In this document: positions 28,766-37,157 of the stretch, piece after piece
Layout of the letters: each line of letters opens with the position of its first letter
Position numbering within the stretch: the stretch's first letter is position 1
Program-made: the position numbers and the translations under genes
Notes under the pieces: generated by a model
Told to the model about the DNA's origin: nothing
Databases searched by the model: none
What the model saw: only the letters and a program-made list of their open reading frames with translations
Assembly: GCA_963763475.1 (NCBI GenBank)
Contig: CAVXOR010000002.1
Span: 620,001-684,000, forward strand
Source of the DNA: AC-32 sp963763475
Lineage (GTDB): Bacteria > Actinomycetota > Thermoleophilia > Gaiellales > Gaiellaceae
Direction of reading: 5' to 3'
DNA length: 64,000 nucleotides

Positions 28766-29955
28766 TCGAGGCCGTCGGAACACGCGCCCGTGGGCTCGGG
28801 TCGCACCGCATGGAGGGAGTCGAGGTTGCCTCGGCGATCCGACGCCTCGACTGGCTGCTCCTCGGCGCCGTGGTGGCGCTGCTCGCGTTCGGGCTCTGGG
28901 CGATCCACGGGATCACCGCGCACGACATCCAGGGCAACCCCGGCTACTTCTTCGTCCGCCAGGGGATCTACGCCGCGGTCGGCGTGGCAGGCGCGCTGGC
29001 GCTGCTGTTCGTCGATCCGCAGGTCTATCGCCGCCACGCGCGCGCGATCTACATCGGCATGACGGGGATGATGTTCCTCGTGCTGCTGGCGGGGGAGGTC
29101 TCGCGCCACTCGAAGCGCTGGCTCGACATCGGCTTCTTCCGCTTCCAGCCCTCCGAGTTCGGGAAGCTGCTGTTCGTCCTCTTCCTCGCTGCGTTCCTCG
29201 CCGACCGCGCGAAGCGGATCGGCGAGGCGCGGACGGTGCTCGAGGCGATCGGGCTCGGCTGCATCCCGATCCTCCTGGTCTTCGTCCAGCCGGACATCGG
29301 CACTGCGATGGTCTACATCGCGGCGCTGGCGGCGGTGCTGTTCGTGGCCGGCGTGCGCTGGGTGCACCTGGCCGCGCTGGGCGTCGGAACGCTGGTCGTG
29401 ATCCTCGCGGTGCTCTGGCTGCTCCCCGCGAGCGGCGTGCACGTGCTCAAGGACTACCAGGCCAAGCGCCTGACCGGCTTCACGCATCCCGACTCCGACC
29501 CGGCCGGCGCGACCTACAACGTCGCCCAGGCCCGCAACGCGGTCGGCGCGGGCGGCGTCAACGGCCGGGGCGTGGCCGGCGCGACGCAGACGAAGCTGAA
29601 CTTCCTGCCCGAGCACGCGACGGACTTCGCGTTCGCCTCCCTCGCCGAGCAGCGCGGCTTCGTCGGCGTCTCGGTGCTGCTGCTGCTCTACCTGCTGGTG
29701 GTCTGGCGCGGCCTGAAGGTGATCGCGATCGCCCGCGACGCCTTCTCCGCGATCGCCGCGGGCGGGATCGTGTTCGCGTTCCTGTTCCAGGTCTTCGTCA
29801 ACGTCGGCATGAACATCGGCGTCGCGCCGGTGACCGGCATCCCCCTCCCGTTCGTGTCGGTCGGCGGGTCTGCTCTGATCGCGAACCTGCTCGCGATCGG
29901 CGTCCTGCAGGCGATCCACATCCGCGGTGCCGCCAGGCCCAAGGCCTACCGCTAG
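28762..29955 (+). CDS. rodA: RodA, SEDS peptidoglycan glycosyltransferase
   Basis: A 397-residue SEDS protein with about ten transmembrane segments. Signature regions: RWLDIGFFRFQPSEFGKLL, FVQPDIGTAMVYIA (conserved Asp of the active site), FLPEHATDFAFASLAEQRGFVG and NIGVAPVTGIPLPFVSVGGSALIANLLAIGVL. It polymerises glycan strands and pairs with PBP2 encoded upstream. ATG start overlapping the mrdA stop (ATGA). The gene ends 3 bases before a convergent gene. Confidence 0.95.
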   Translation: MIEAVGTRARGLGSHRMEGVEVASAIRRLDWLLLGAVVALLAFGLWAIHGITAHDIQGNPGYFFVRQGIYAAVGVAGALALLFVDPQVYRRHARAIYIGMTGMMFLVLLAGEVSRHSKRWLDIGFFRFQPSEFGKLLFVLFLAAFLADRAKRIGEARTVLEAIGLGCIPILLVFVQPDIGTAMVYIAALAAVLFVAGVRWVHLAALGVGTLVVILAVLWLLPASGVHVLKDYQAKRLTGFTHPDSDPAGATYNVAQARNAVGAGGVNGRGVAGATQTKLNFLPEHATDFAFASLAEQRGFVGVSVLLLLYLLVVWRGLKVIAIARDAFSAIAAGGIVFAFLFQVFVNVGMNIGVAPVTGIPLPFVSVGGSALIANLLAIGVLQAIHIRGAARPKAYR

Positions 29956-29958
29956 GTA

Positions 29959-30597
29959 TCAGCGAAGCGCAGCTTCGAACCGCGGGTCGTCGCGCACTGC
30001 GTCGAGGTCGTCGTCCACGCGCGCCTGCTCACGGAACGGCGGGAACTGCTCGACGCCCCGCTGGAGCCGCTCGAAGGTCTCGTCGTCGACCTCGCCGGCG
30101 CGCGAAGCGAAGCACGCGTAGTTGTAGTTGAGGCCCCCGTGGTCCGGGAACTGCTGGAGCCCGCGCCGAACCGCGTCGAGCGCATCGGCGTAGCGCTCCT
30201 CGCCGTACGCGTTCATCGACTCGCTGTGGAGCTTCCACGCCTCGCCCCAGTCCATCGCCTGGTACGCCTCGCCCGGGGTGCCGCCGAGAGCGAGGACCGT
30301 CGCGTCGCCGGTCGCCTTGCGCTTCGACCCGGGCGGCACGGACAGGAACGTCCCGGCGGGCGCCTCGATCGTCTCGCCGTCGACGTCGAACGTCGCGGTG
30401 CCGTCGAGCACGACGTACACCTCTTCCTGGCCGGAACCGGCCTCGTCGTGCTCGTTGACCAGCGTGCCGTCCTCTCCCACCGTGCGAGCGTTGATCCCGA
30501 ACGAGTGGATCCCGAGGTGCTCGCGCACCGGGATGAAGCTGCCGCGCTTCTCAATGTCGTCCAGGCGTGCGACCCGTACCTTCGGCTTGTCGTTCAT
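29959..30597 (-). CDS. Cupin-TPR fusion protein
   Basis: A 212-residue protein. The N-terminal half is a cupin: HEDEAGSGQEEVYVVLDGTATFDVDG and APAGTFLSVPPGSKR, with typical Gly turns though few His ligands. The C-terminal half is a tetratricopeptide-like helical repeat: SMNAYGEERYADALDAVRRGLQQFPDHGGLNYNYACFASRAGE. Probably a small-molecule or protein-binding regulator; the function is unknown. The ATG at 30597 has an ideal GGAGGTGAT six bases upstream, which rejects the longer frame from 30645. Convergent with rodA. Confidence 0.75.
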   Translation of the reverse strand: MNDKPKVRVARLDDIEKRGSFIPVREHLGIHSFGINARTVGEDGTLVNEHDEAGSGQEEVYVVLDGTATFDVDGETIEAPAGTFLSVPPGSKRKATGDATVLALGGTPGEAYQAMDWGEAWKLHSESMNAYGEERYADALDAVRRGLQQFPDHGGLNYNYACFASRAGEVDDETFERLQRGVEQFPPFREQARVDDDLDAVRDDPRFEAALR

Positions 30598-30710
30598 CCG
30601 ATCACCTCCGTGCAGCGGTTGTGGCGAGCTTCCGATCGTAGCCATTGCCGACGTTTCGTCCGGCCGGGCGTGGGCACCTCTGGGCGACCAAACGACGGAA
30701 GGGGCCGACG

Positions 30711-31010
30711 ATGAGCGAGCAAGAGCCGATGGAGGAGCAGGAACAGGAGCAGGACGAGCAGCAGCAGGACGAGGAGCAGGACCAGGACGCAGCCGAGGGC
30801 GAAAGGGACGCAGCCGAGGGCGAAAGCCCGAGCGGGACGCTCGGCACCGCCGCGAAGGGCGCGGCTGCTGGCGCCGCCGCGGGTGCCGCGCTCGGGGCGG
30901 CAGCGGCGGCCGGGCAGGAATACCTGAAGTCGCGCGGCCAAGACGAGCCGGACGAGAGTGACTCCTCGGAGCAGAGCGAGGACGGCGAGGGCGGTGAGTC
31001 GGCCGGCTGA
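30711..31010 (+). CDS. Small acidic protein with Ala/Gly-rich centre
   Basis: A 99-residue protein. Residues 1-40 are Gln/Glu/Asp-rich (MSEQEPMEEQEQEQDEQQQ). The centre is an Ala/Gly-rich membrane-like or glycine-zipper stretch (AAKGAAAGAAAGAALGAAAAAG), and the end is acidic and Ser-rich. A duplicated DAAEGE unit reflects a direct repeat at about 30789-30824. ATG with GGAAGGGG upstream. No family recognised; the zipper suggests membrane association or self-assembly. Confidence 0.55.
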   Translation: MSEQEPMEEQEQEQDEQQQDEEQDQDAAEGERDAAEGESPSGTLGTAAKGAAAGAAAGAALGAAAAAGQEYLKSRGQDEPDESDSSEQSEDGEGGESAG

Positions 31011-31082
31011 ACGAGCGGAAACGGAGCCTCGGAAACGGAGCCTCGAGGGAGCACTACCCCCCGCATGAACGAAGGAGGACAG

Positions 31083-31588
31083 ATGACCGGCAACGCACGT
31101 GCAGGCGACCGCATTCTGGGCAGCCTGCGATCAGCCAAGGGGAAGGGCATCGTGCGCATGGAAGACCGCTTCCATACCGACATCGAGGACATGTGGTCGG
31201 CGCTCACCGATCCCGGCCGTCTCGCCCATTGGATTGGCGAGGTAGAGGGCGACCTGCGCCTCGGAGGAGAGTTCCGCTTCCGCTTCTTTGCCAGTGGATC
31301 GGAAGGCACCGCACGCGTGGAAGCGTGCGAGCCCCCGCGGCCATGGCCCTGGACCAGCCGGACGAGGACGTGATCGAGGCCACGCTGGCCGCCGACGGCG
31401 ACCAGACCATCCTGGTCTGGGAGGAACGGGGCATGCCCCTGAACCAGCTCGCCGCCTACGGGGCCGGGGTGCAAATCCACGTCGAAGATCTAGCTGCGTA
31501 CCTGGCCGGGCGTGAACTGCGGGATGCAGCCGCCCGGTTCGACGAGCTGTTCGCTGCCTACCAAGAGGTAGCCGTCAGCGGCGGGTAG
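31083..31588 (+). pseudogene. SRPBCC (AHSA1-like) protein with internal frameshift
   Basis: The first part (31083 to about 31335) encodes MTGNARAGDRILG, VRMEDRFHTDIEDMWSALTDPGRLAHWIGEVEG and EFRFRFFASGSEGTARVEACEPP, the front of an AHSA1/SRPBCC domain. From about 31340 the matching continuation is in another frame: DQPDEDVIEATLAADGDQTILVWEERGMPLNQLAAYGAG, then HVEDLAAYLAGREL and FDELFAAYQEVAVSGG. A short indel therefore breaks one gene; the upstream frame stops at 31373. AAGGAGGACAG precedes the ATG at 31083. It could be genuine decay or an assembly error. Confidence 0.7.
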
Positions 31589-31695
31589 ATGCTTGCGGAC
31601 AGCACCAGTCCGAAGTAGGCGGAGCCTCAACCGCGCGGCACGGCGGGAAACCGGGTTTCCCCCGTGACGTCCGGACCGGGACCTACCATCCCGCC

Positions 31696-31896
31696 ATGGC
31701 CCCCAGACGTGAAGCCGAGGAGCTGCTGCTGATCGAGGAGGCCGACGCCTGGTTCGAGTATCTCGAGGCGACGCGGGGTCAAAGCGAACCGCGGTACCGC
31801 GAGCTCGAGCCGTGGGCGTGGGCACGGCTCAGCCAGCGGTTGCGTGCCGTCCGCACGAAGCGCGCGAAGCTCCGCCCGGCCGCAGAAGCCGCCTGA
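31696..31896 (+). CDS. Small hypothetical protein
   Basis: A 66-residue, helical, charged protein: MAPRREAEELLLIEEADAWF, then a middle section YRELEPWAWARLSQRLRAVRTKRAKLRP. No family recognised. It has no Shine-Dalgarno, but a TACCAT hexamer (31684-31689) ends 6 bases before the ATG, matching the leaderless pattern seen elsewhere in the window. It precedes the rne leader. Confidence 0.55.
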   Translation: MAPRREAEELLLIEEADAWFEYLEATRGQSEPRYRELEPWAWARLSQRLRAVRTKRAKLRPAAEAA

Positions 31897-31962
31897 CGGC
31901 GGCAACCAACGGCGCTGCTACCCTGCAGTGACGGCTATGCCGACGAGTTTGACCACATTGCA

Positions 31963-32004
31963 GCGCGCGCTCCGCCCGACTCCGGGCCTTGGCAGCGCGC
32001 GCGC
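31963..32004 (+). promoter_or_regulatory. GC-repeat hairpin in the rne leader
   Basis: GCGCGCGC at 31963-31970 is self-complementary to GCGCGCGCGC at 31995-32004, giving an 8-bp stem with a 24-base loop 18 bases before the rne start codon. TACCCT at 31919-31924 is a possible -10. RNase E leaders elsewhere are used for autoregulation; that role here is inference. Confidence 0.3.
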
Positions 32005-32022
32005 CCGACAAGGAGAATCCAC

Positions 32023-34569
32023 TTGCTTCGATGGTTCAGGCGGCAGAAGCCGCCTACTGACGAGCGCGGCCGCACCCAGGACGCGCCTACACCTGCACCT
32101 TCCGACACCGTAACTCCGCCGCCCGCCGAGCCGGGCGCGCCAACCGATCCCACCAAGAAGAAGCGCCGTCGCGGCAGTCGCGGGGGACGCGGCCGCAAGC
32201 GCACCGGCGCCGGCACGACCGCCGAGGCCAAGCCCGAGGCCGCCGAGGCCAAGCCGGCCGCGAAGAAGGATGTCTCGCGCCCGGAGCGCCGTCCTGCCCA
32301 GCGCAAGCAGCGCAGCACCACGCGTCGCCGCACGCCGCCGCGCCGTCCGCCGCTGCCGCCCGCCAAGCGCGAGCTGCTGATCTCGGTGGACGTCAGCGAG
32401 CAGCGCGTCGCCGTGCTCGAGGACGACAAGGTCGCCGAGGCCTACCTCGAGCGGCCGGAGCGCCGGTCGATCGCGGGAAACATCTACAAGGGCACCGTCG
32501 ACAACGTCCTCCCGGGGATGGAGGCCGCCTTCATCGAGATCGGCCTCGAGAAGAACGGCTTCCTCTACGTGGACGAGGTGATCGCGCCCGAGCTCGAGGG
32601 CAAGTCGCGTGGCCGCAAGATCCAGGACCTGCTCAGCCGCGGCCAGGACGTGATGGTCCAGGCGGTCAAGGACCCGATGAAGTCGAAGGGCGCGCGCCTG
32701 ACGACCGAGATCTCGCTGCCAGGCCGCTTCGTGGTCTTCGTTCCGCACGGCGAGGGCCTCGGCGTCTCGCGCCGGCTCGAGGACGATGAGCGCACGCGCC
32801 TGCGCGACATCCTCAAGCGCCTCGAGGTGAAGAAGGGCGGCGTGATCATCCGCACCGCCGCCGAGGGCGCTTCCGCCGACGACATCGAGCGCGACCTGGT
32901 CTTCCTGCAGCGGCTCTGGAAGACGATCGAGGCGCAGGCCAAGTCGGCCAAGGCGCCGTCGCTCGTCTACCAGGAGGCCGAGCTGCCGCTGCGCGTGATC
33001 CGCGACCTCTTCACCGAGGACTTCGAGCGGGCGCTGGTCGACCACGAGCGCACCTACAAGCGCGTCATGGGCTACCTGAAGAAGACCTCGCCGCACATGG
33101 CCGACCGCGTCGTCCGCTACCGCGAGAAGACGCCGCTGATGGAGAGCTCGGGCGTCGACGCCGAGATCCGCTCGACGCTCTCGCGCCGGGTCGACCTGCC
33201 CTCCGGCGGCTATCTCGTCTTCGACTACGCCGAGGCGTTCACCGTGATCGACGTCAACACCGGCCGCTTCGTCGGCGGCCGCGGCAAGGCGTCAGGCGGC
33301 CGGCTCGAGGACACGATCACGAAGAACAACCTCGAGGCGGTCAAGGAGGTCGTGCGCCAGCTCCGGCTGCGCGACATCGGCGGGATCATCGTCATCGACT
33401 TCATCGACATGGCGAACCCGAAGAACCGGGCCGCGGTCGAGGAGGCGCTCAAGAGCGAGCTCGAGCGCGACCGGACGAAGACCTACGTGGTCGAGATCTC
33501 ACCGCTCGGGCTCGTCGAGATGACACGCCAGAACGTGACCGACGGCCCGCGCGAGATCCTCACGCGCAAGTGCACGGTCTGCGGCGGCGACGGCGTCGTG
33601 CTGTCCGAGGCTTCGGCCGCGGTCGACGTCGAGCGGCACTTGCGGGCGCTCGCCGCGAGCGCGCCGCGCACGAAGGCCTTCAAGGTCGAGCTGAACGCGA
33701 AGGTCGCCTCGATGCTCGTCGGCCCCGGCGCCTCCAGGCTGATGACGATCGAGGAGGAGACGAAGCGCCGCTTCCTGCTCGTCTTCCGCGAGGACGTCGC
33801 CGTCAACCACTTCGAGGTGCTCGGCAAGGGCACGCTCGAGAGTCTGGTCGGCGAGGACACGCGCGCCGAGCTGGAGGGCAAGCAGGTCGACTTGAAGCTC
33901 GGCGAGGTCGGCCGGCACGACGTCCACGCCGGCGTCGGCAAGCTTGACGGCGGCCCGACGGTCGTCGTCGGTAGCGCGGCGGCGATGGTCGGCAAGAAGA
34001 CCAAGGTTCGGATCGACCGAGTGCTCGACGGCGTCGCCTACGCCTCGCTCGTCGGTGGCAAGAAGGCACCCGAGGAGCCGATCACGGCCGAGAGCGCTGC
34101 CGAGAAGCCGACGCGCAAGCCGCCGGCCAAGAAGCAGGCGGAGCCCGAGACCGAGACCGAGGCGGAGGCGGAGGTGGAGGCTGACCTGGAGCAGACCGGC
34201 GAGGCCGAGCCGTCTTCCGACCAGGAGGACGAAACCCCCGCAGAGCAGGCGCCGAAGAAGAAGACCAGGCGCGGCTCGCGCGGTGGGCGCAGGCGCAAGA
34301 AGAAGCCGGCCGGCGCGACCGCCGAGGCCAATGGCGACGCAGTTCCCGAGGCGCAGTCCGCTGAAAGCAACGGGGAGCCGGAAGGGCCGAAGATCCACCT
34401 GCCCGACCGGACTCTGGGTCGCGAGGAGGCGCCCAAGGCCGAAGCTCCCTCCGCGAACGGCGAGGGCGAGCAGCCGAAGCCGAAGAAGAAGACCCGCCGC
34501 GGCTCTCGCGGTGGCCGCAGGCGCCGCAAGCCGGCCGCTGCACAGGGCGGCTCCGGCCCGACCGAATAG
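32023..34569 (+). CDS. rne: Ribonuclease E/G with arginine-rich extensions
   Basis: An 848-residue endoribonuclease of mRNA decay and rRNA processing. The catalytic core (about residues 115-610) starts with the S1-like region AGNIYKGTVDNVLPGMEAAFIEIG, carries the metal-binding acids Asp410 (VIDVNTG) and Asp459 (VIDFIDM), and the Zn-link Cys517/Cys520 (KCTVCGGDG). Next comes a TRAM-like stretch (VGKKTKVRIDRVLDGVAYASL). Flanking are disordered extensions: an N-terminal 110 residues and an acidic/basic C-terminal tail, with the KKxRRGSRGGR module present once at the N-terminus and twice at the C-terminus. TTG start with AAGGAG upstream. It precedes rplU-rpmA-obg as in Streptomyces and Mycobacterium. 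Confidence 0.93.
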   Translation: MLRWFRRQKPPTDERGRTQDAPTPAPSDTVTPPPAEPGAPTDPTKKKRRRGSRGGRGRKRTGAGTTAEAKPEAAEAKPAAKKDVSRPERRPAQRKQRSTTRRRTPPRRPPLPPAKRELLISVDVSEQRVAVLEDDKVAEAYLERPERRSIAGNIYKGTVDNVLPGMEAAFIEIGLEKNGFLYVDEVIAPELEGKSRGRKIQDLLSRGQDVMVQAVKDPMKSKGARLTTEISLPGRFVVFVPHGEGLGVSRRLEDDERTRLRDILKRLEVKKGGVIIRTAAEGASADDIERDLVFLQRLWKTIEAQAKSAKAPSLVYQEAELPLRVIRDLFTEDFERALVDHERTYKRVMGYLKKTSPHMADRVVRYREKTPLMESSGVDAEIRSTLSRRVDLPSGGYLVFDYAEAFTVIDVNTGRFVGGRGKASGGRLEDTITKNNLEAVKEVVRQLRLRDIGGIIVIDFIDMANPKNRAAVEEALKSELERDRTKTYVVEISPLGLVEMTRQNVTDGPREILTRKCTVCGGDGVVLSEASAAVDVERHLRALAASAPRTKAFKVELNAKVASMLVGPGASRLMTIEEETKRRFLLVFREDVAVNHFEVLGKGTLESLVGEDTRAELEGKQVDLKLGEVGRHDVHAGVGKLDGGPTVVVGSAAAMVGKKTKVRIDRVLDGVAYASLVGGKKAPEEPITAESAAEKPTRKPPAKKQAEPETETEAEAEVEADLEQTGEAEPSSDQEDETPAEQAPKKKTRRGSRGGRRRKKKPAGATAEANGDAVPEAQSAESNGEPEGPKIHLPDRTLGREEAPKAEAPSANGEGEQPKPKKKTRRGSRGGRRRRKPAAAQGGSGPTE

Positions 34570-34597
34570 CGCGATTCTCCGCTAGACTGGGCGCTTC

Positions 34598-34621
34598 CGC
34601 GGGCACTCCAGCCCGCGTTTT
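34598..34621 (+). promoter_or_regulatory. Terminator-like hairpin in the rplU leader
   Basis: CGCGGGC-ACTCCA-GCCCGCG followed by TTTT forms a perfect 7-bp intrinsic-terminator shape. It lies after the rne stop and between a TAGACT -10 candidate (34583-34588) and the rplU ATG (34628). It can end rne transcripts and, for a transcript starting about 34595, would form in the L21 leader as an attenuator. Confidence 0.55.
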
Positions 34622-34627
34622 GACGCC

Positions 34628-35161
34628 ATGACCTACGCGATCATCTCACTCGGCGGGAAGCAGTACCGCGTCCAGGAAGGCGAGCGCCTGCTCGTCGACC
34701 GCCTCTCCACGGAGGAGGGCAAGACCTTCCATCCCGAGGTGCTGATGCTCGGCGGCGACGGCGCGTTCGAGCTCGCTCCGAAGACGCAGGTCACGGCGCG
34801 CGTCGTCGGCTCGCCGCTCGGCGAGAAGATCCGCATCGGCAAGTACCGCCCGAAGTCCGGCTACCGCCGGCATACCGGCTTCCGCGCCAAGCTCTCGCAG
34901 ATCGAGATCGAGTCGATCGGCGGCGCGGCGAAGAAGGCGGCTCCGGCCAAGACGGCCGAGCCCGCGGCAGCGAAGGAAGAGGCTCCGGCCAAGCTGGTGC
35001 ACGATTACGCCGACCTGACGGTCGCGGACATCAAGGAGAGATCCGCTCACTGGACGACCGAGCAGGTCGAGGCCGCGCTCGAGTACGAGCGCGCGCACGC
35101 GAAGCGCAAGGGTGCGCTGGCGGCGCTCGAAGCGAGGAAGGAACACCTAGATGGCTCATAA
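34628..35161 (+). CDS. rplU: 50S ribosomal protein L21 with C-terminal extension
   Basis: Residues 1-100 are a complete L21: YAIISLGGKQYRVQEGERLLVDRL, VTARVVGSPLGEKIRIGKYRPKSGYRRHTGFRAKLSQIEI. Residues 100-177 are extra: an Ala/Lys/Pro linker and a helical module (YADLTVADIKERSAHW, VEAALEYERAHAKRKGALAALEA). Standard L21 is about 103 residues, so this is nearly double. Such helical tails occur on several actinobacterial proteins; the role is unknown. It overlaps rpmA by 11 bases. Confidence 0.95.
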   Translation: MTYAIISLGGKQYRVQEGERLLVDRLSTEEGKTFHPEVLMLGGDGAFELAPKTQVTARVVGSPLGEKIRIGKYRPKSGYRRHTGFRAKLSQIEIESIGGAAKKAAPAKTAEPAAAKEEAPAKLVHDYADLTVADIKERSAHWTTEQVEAALEYERAHAKRKGALAALEARKEHLDGS

Positions 35162-35399
35162 AAAGGGACTCGGCTCGTCGCGGAACGGGCGCGACTCGAA
35201 CCCGAAGATGCTCGGCGTCAAGGTCTTCGACGGCCAGGGCGTCACTGCGGGGACGATCATCGTGCGCCAGCGCGGCACGCGCTTCCGCCCAGGCCCGGGA
35301 GCGGGCATCGGGCGCGACGACACGATCTTCGCCAAGCGCGACGGCACCGTCGTCTTCAAGACGACCGGCGAGCGGCGCTTCATCTCCGTAACGGAGTAG
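35151..35399 (+). CDS. rpmA: 50S ribosomal protein L27
   Basis: An 82-residue protein beginning MAHKKGLGSSRNGRDSNPK with LGVKVFDGQ, AGTIIVRQRGTRFRPGPG and GRDDTIFAKRDGTVVF, the full L27 pattern. The N-terminal tail reaches the peptidyl-transferase centre. There is no cleaved N-terminal extension of the Firmicutes kind. ATG inside the last codons of rplU; obg follows after 6 bases. Confidence 0.97.
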   Translation: MAHKKGLGSSRNGRDSNPKMLGVKVFDGQGVTAGTIIVRQRGTRFRPGPGAGIGRDDTIFAKRDGTVVFKTTGERRFISVTE

Positions 35400-35405
35400 G
35401 CGCAC

Positions 35406-36593
35406 GTGTTCCACGACCGGGCCCGCATCCACGTGCAGGCCGGGCGGGGCGGCGACGGGGCGCTCAGCTTCCGGCGCGAGAAGCACGTGCCCAAGGGAGG
35501 GCCGGACGGCGGCGACGGTGGCCCCGGTGGCGACGTCGTGCTCGTGGCCGACCCTGACCTGCGCGACCTCTCGAGCTTTCGCGCGCGCCGCTGGTTCCGG
35601 GCCGGCAAGGGCGGTGCGGGCGGCGGCAGCGGCAAGCACGGCGCCTCCGGCGAAGAGATCGAGCTGCGCGTGCCGGTCGGGACGCAGGTGCTCGACGACG
35701 AGGAGCAGCTGGTCGCCGACCTCGCCGCGCCGGGCGCGCGGGTCGTGCTGGCGAGCGGGGGCGAGGGCGGCCGCGGCAACAAGCGCTTCGCCACGCCGAC
35801 CCGCCAGGCGCCGCGCTTCGCCGAGACGGGACTGCCCGGTGACGAGGCCGACTACGAGCTGCGGCTGAAGCTGCTCGCCGACGCCGCGCTCGTCGGGCTG
35901 CCGAACGCCGGCAAGTCGTCGCTGCTCGCGCGGATCTCGAACGCGAAGCCGAAGGTGGCCGACTACCCGTTCACGACCCTGCAGCCGATGTTGGGGACGG
36001 TGGACTCGGACGAGCGGCAGCTCGTGGTCGCCGACGTGCCCGGGCTGATCGAGGGTGCGAGCGAGGGCGTCGGGCTCGGTCACGAGTTTCTCGCCCACCT
36101 CGAGCGCGCCCGGCTGCTCGTACACCTGATCGATGCCGCCGCCGGCGACCCCGGGGAGGCGTTCGCCGCCATCAACCACGAGCTCGAGGAGTACGGCGCC
36201 GGCCTGGCCGAGCGACCGCAGGTGGTCGTGCTGAACAAGCTGGACCTGCTCCCCGAGCCGCCGGTCTTCGAGCCCGACGACCCACGCGTCGTACGCGTCT
36301 TCGCACTGTCGGCCGCCACCGGCGAGGGCGTCGACAGCTTCCGCCGCTCGCTCTTCGAGCTCTGCCCGCCTGCCGAGGCGCCGCAGCTCGACGAGGGCGG
36401 CCTGCCGCGCTTCCTCGTGTACCGGCCCAAGCCCGACCAGCGCCGCCGCTTCCGCATCCTGCGCACCGACCACGGCTTCCGCGTACACGGCACGCCCGGC
36501 TCGGAGGAGGAGCTGGAGCAGGCGTTGCGCGAGGTCGGCGCGAAGGTCGGAGACGAGGTCGAGGTCGAGGGCGAGGTGCTCGAGTTCCAGTGA
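35406..36593 (+). CDS. obg: ObgE/CgtA GTPase
   Basis: A 395-residue ribosome-assembly and stress GTPase. The N-terminal glycine-rich Obg fold (RGGDGALSFRREKHVPKGGP) is followed by the G domain (G1 GLPNAGKSSLL at about 164-174; DVPGLIEGASEGVGLG; NKLDLLPEP as G4) and a C-terminal OCT domain (RFRILRTDHGFRVHG). GTG start. Usual position after rplU-rpmA; its stop overlaps nadD by 4 bases. Confidence 0.95.
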   Translation: MFHDRARIHVQAGRGGDGALSFRREKHVPKGGPDGGDGGPGGDVVLVADPDLRDLSSFRARRWFRAGKGGAGGGSGKHGASGEEIELRVPVGTQVLDDEEQLVADLAAPGARVVLASGGEGGRGNKRFATPTRQAPRFAETGLPGDEADYELRLKLLADAALVGLPNAGKSSLLARISNAKPKVADYPFTTLQPMLGTVDSDERQLVVADVPGLIEGASEGVGLGHEFLAHLERARLLVHLIDAAAGDPGEAFAAINHELEEYGAGLAERPQVVVLNKLDLLPEPPVFEPDDPRVVRVFALSAATGEGVDSFRRSLFELCPPAEAPQLDEGGLPRFLVYRPKPDQRRRFRILRTDHGFRVHGTPGSEEELEQALREVGAKVGDEVEVEGEVLEFQ

Positions 36594-37157
36594 CAACCGG
36601 GATCCTCGGGGGCACCTTCGACCCGCCACAGATCGGTCACGTCGCGCTCGCCCGGGCTGCGGTGGAGCAGTTGCCGATCGCCCGCCTGCTGGTGCTCGTC
36701 GCCGCCGCACCGGGCCATCGGCGGGTCGTAGCTCCGGCCGAGGAGCGCCTGCGGCTGGCCCAGCTCGCGTTCGACTTCGCCGACGAGGTCGCGCTCGACG
36801 AGCACGCCTACACCGTCGATGCGGTCCGCTGCGGGCGCTTCGGCGACGCGATCTTCATCGTCGGCGCGGACGAGGGTGCGGCGTTCCCGGCCTGGAAGGA
36901 GCCCGAGGAGGTGCTGCGGCACGTGCGTCTTGCCGTCGGCACCCGCTCCGGCTACCCACCGCCCGACCTGGAGCGCTACGGCGACCGCGTGCTGTCCTTC
37001 GAGCTCGACCTCGCCGCCGGTCTCCTCGAGCGAGGTGCGCGAGCGGATCGCCCTCGGCAAGCCGGTCGACGGCCTCGTCCCACCGGCGGTCGCGGGTGCG
37101 ATCGCGAGGCACGGCCTCTACCGCGGCTACACTGGCGGCGATCCCGAGAGGACTTGA
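36590..37157 (+). CDS. nadD: Nicotinate-nucleotide adenylyltransferase, apparent frameshift
   Basis: The N-terminal 145 codons encode a NadD: GILGGTFDPPQIGHVALARAAVEQL, VDAVRCGRFGDAIFIVGADEG and LAVGTRSGYPPPDL. From about 37012-37025 the correct continuation (VSSSEVRERIALGKPVDGL, then VAGAIARHGLYRGYTGG) is one base out of frame and ends at 37157. The unshifted frame runs to 37168 as nonsense. In addition the nucleotidyl-transfer motif (H/T)xGH reads QIGH, with Gln where His is expected. NadD makes deamido-NAD and is normally essential, so the shift is either an assembly indel, real loss with a second enzyme elsewhere, or less likely programmed frameshifting. Confidence 0.8.

Noticed and set aside
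37012..37025. Programmed ribosomal frameshift in nadD
   Set aside because: No slippery run, stop codon or downstream structure is evident at the junction; an indel is simpler, so it is only mentioned as a remote option.
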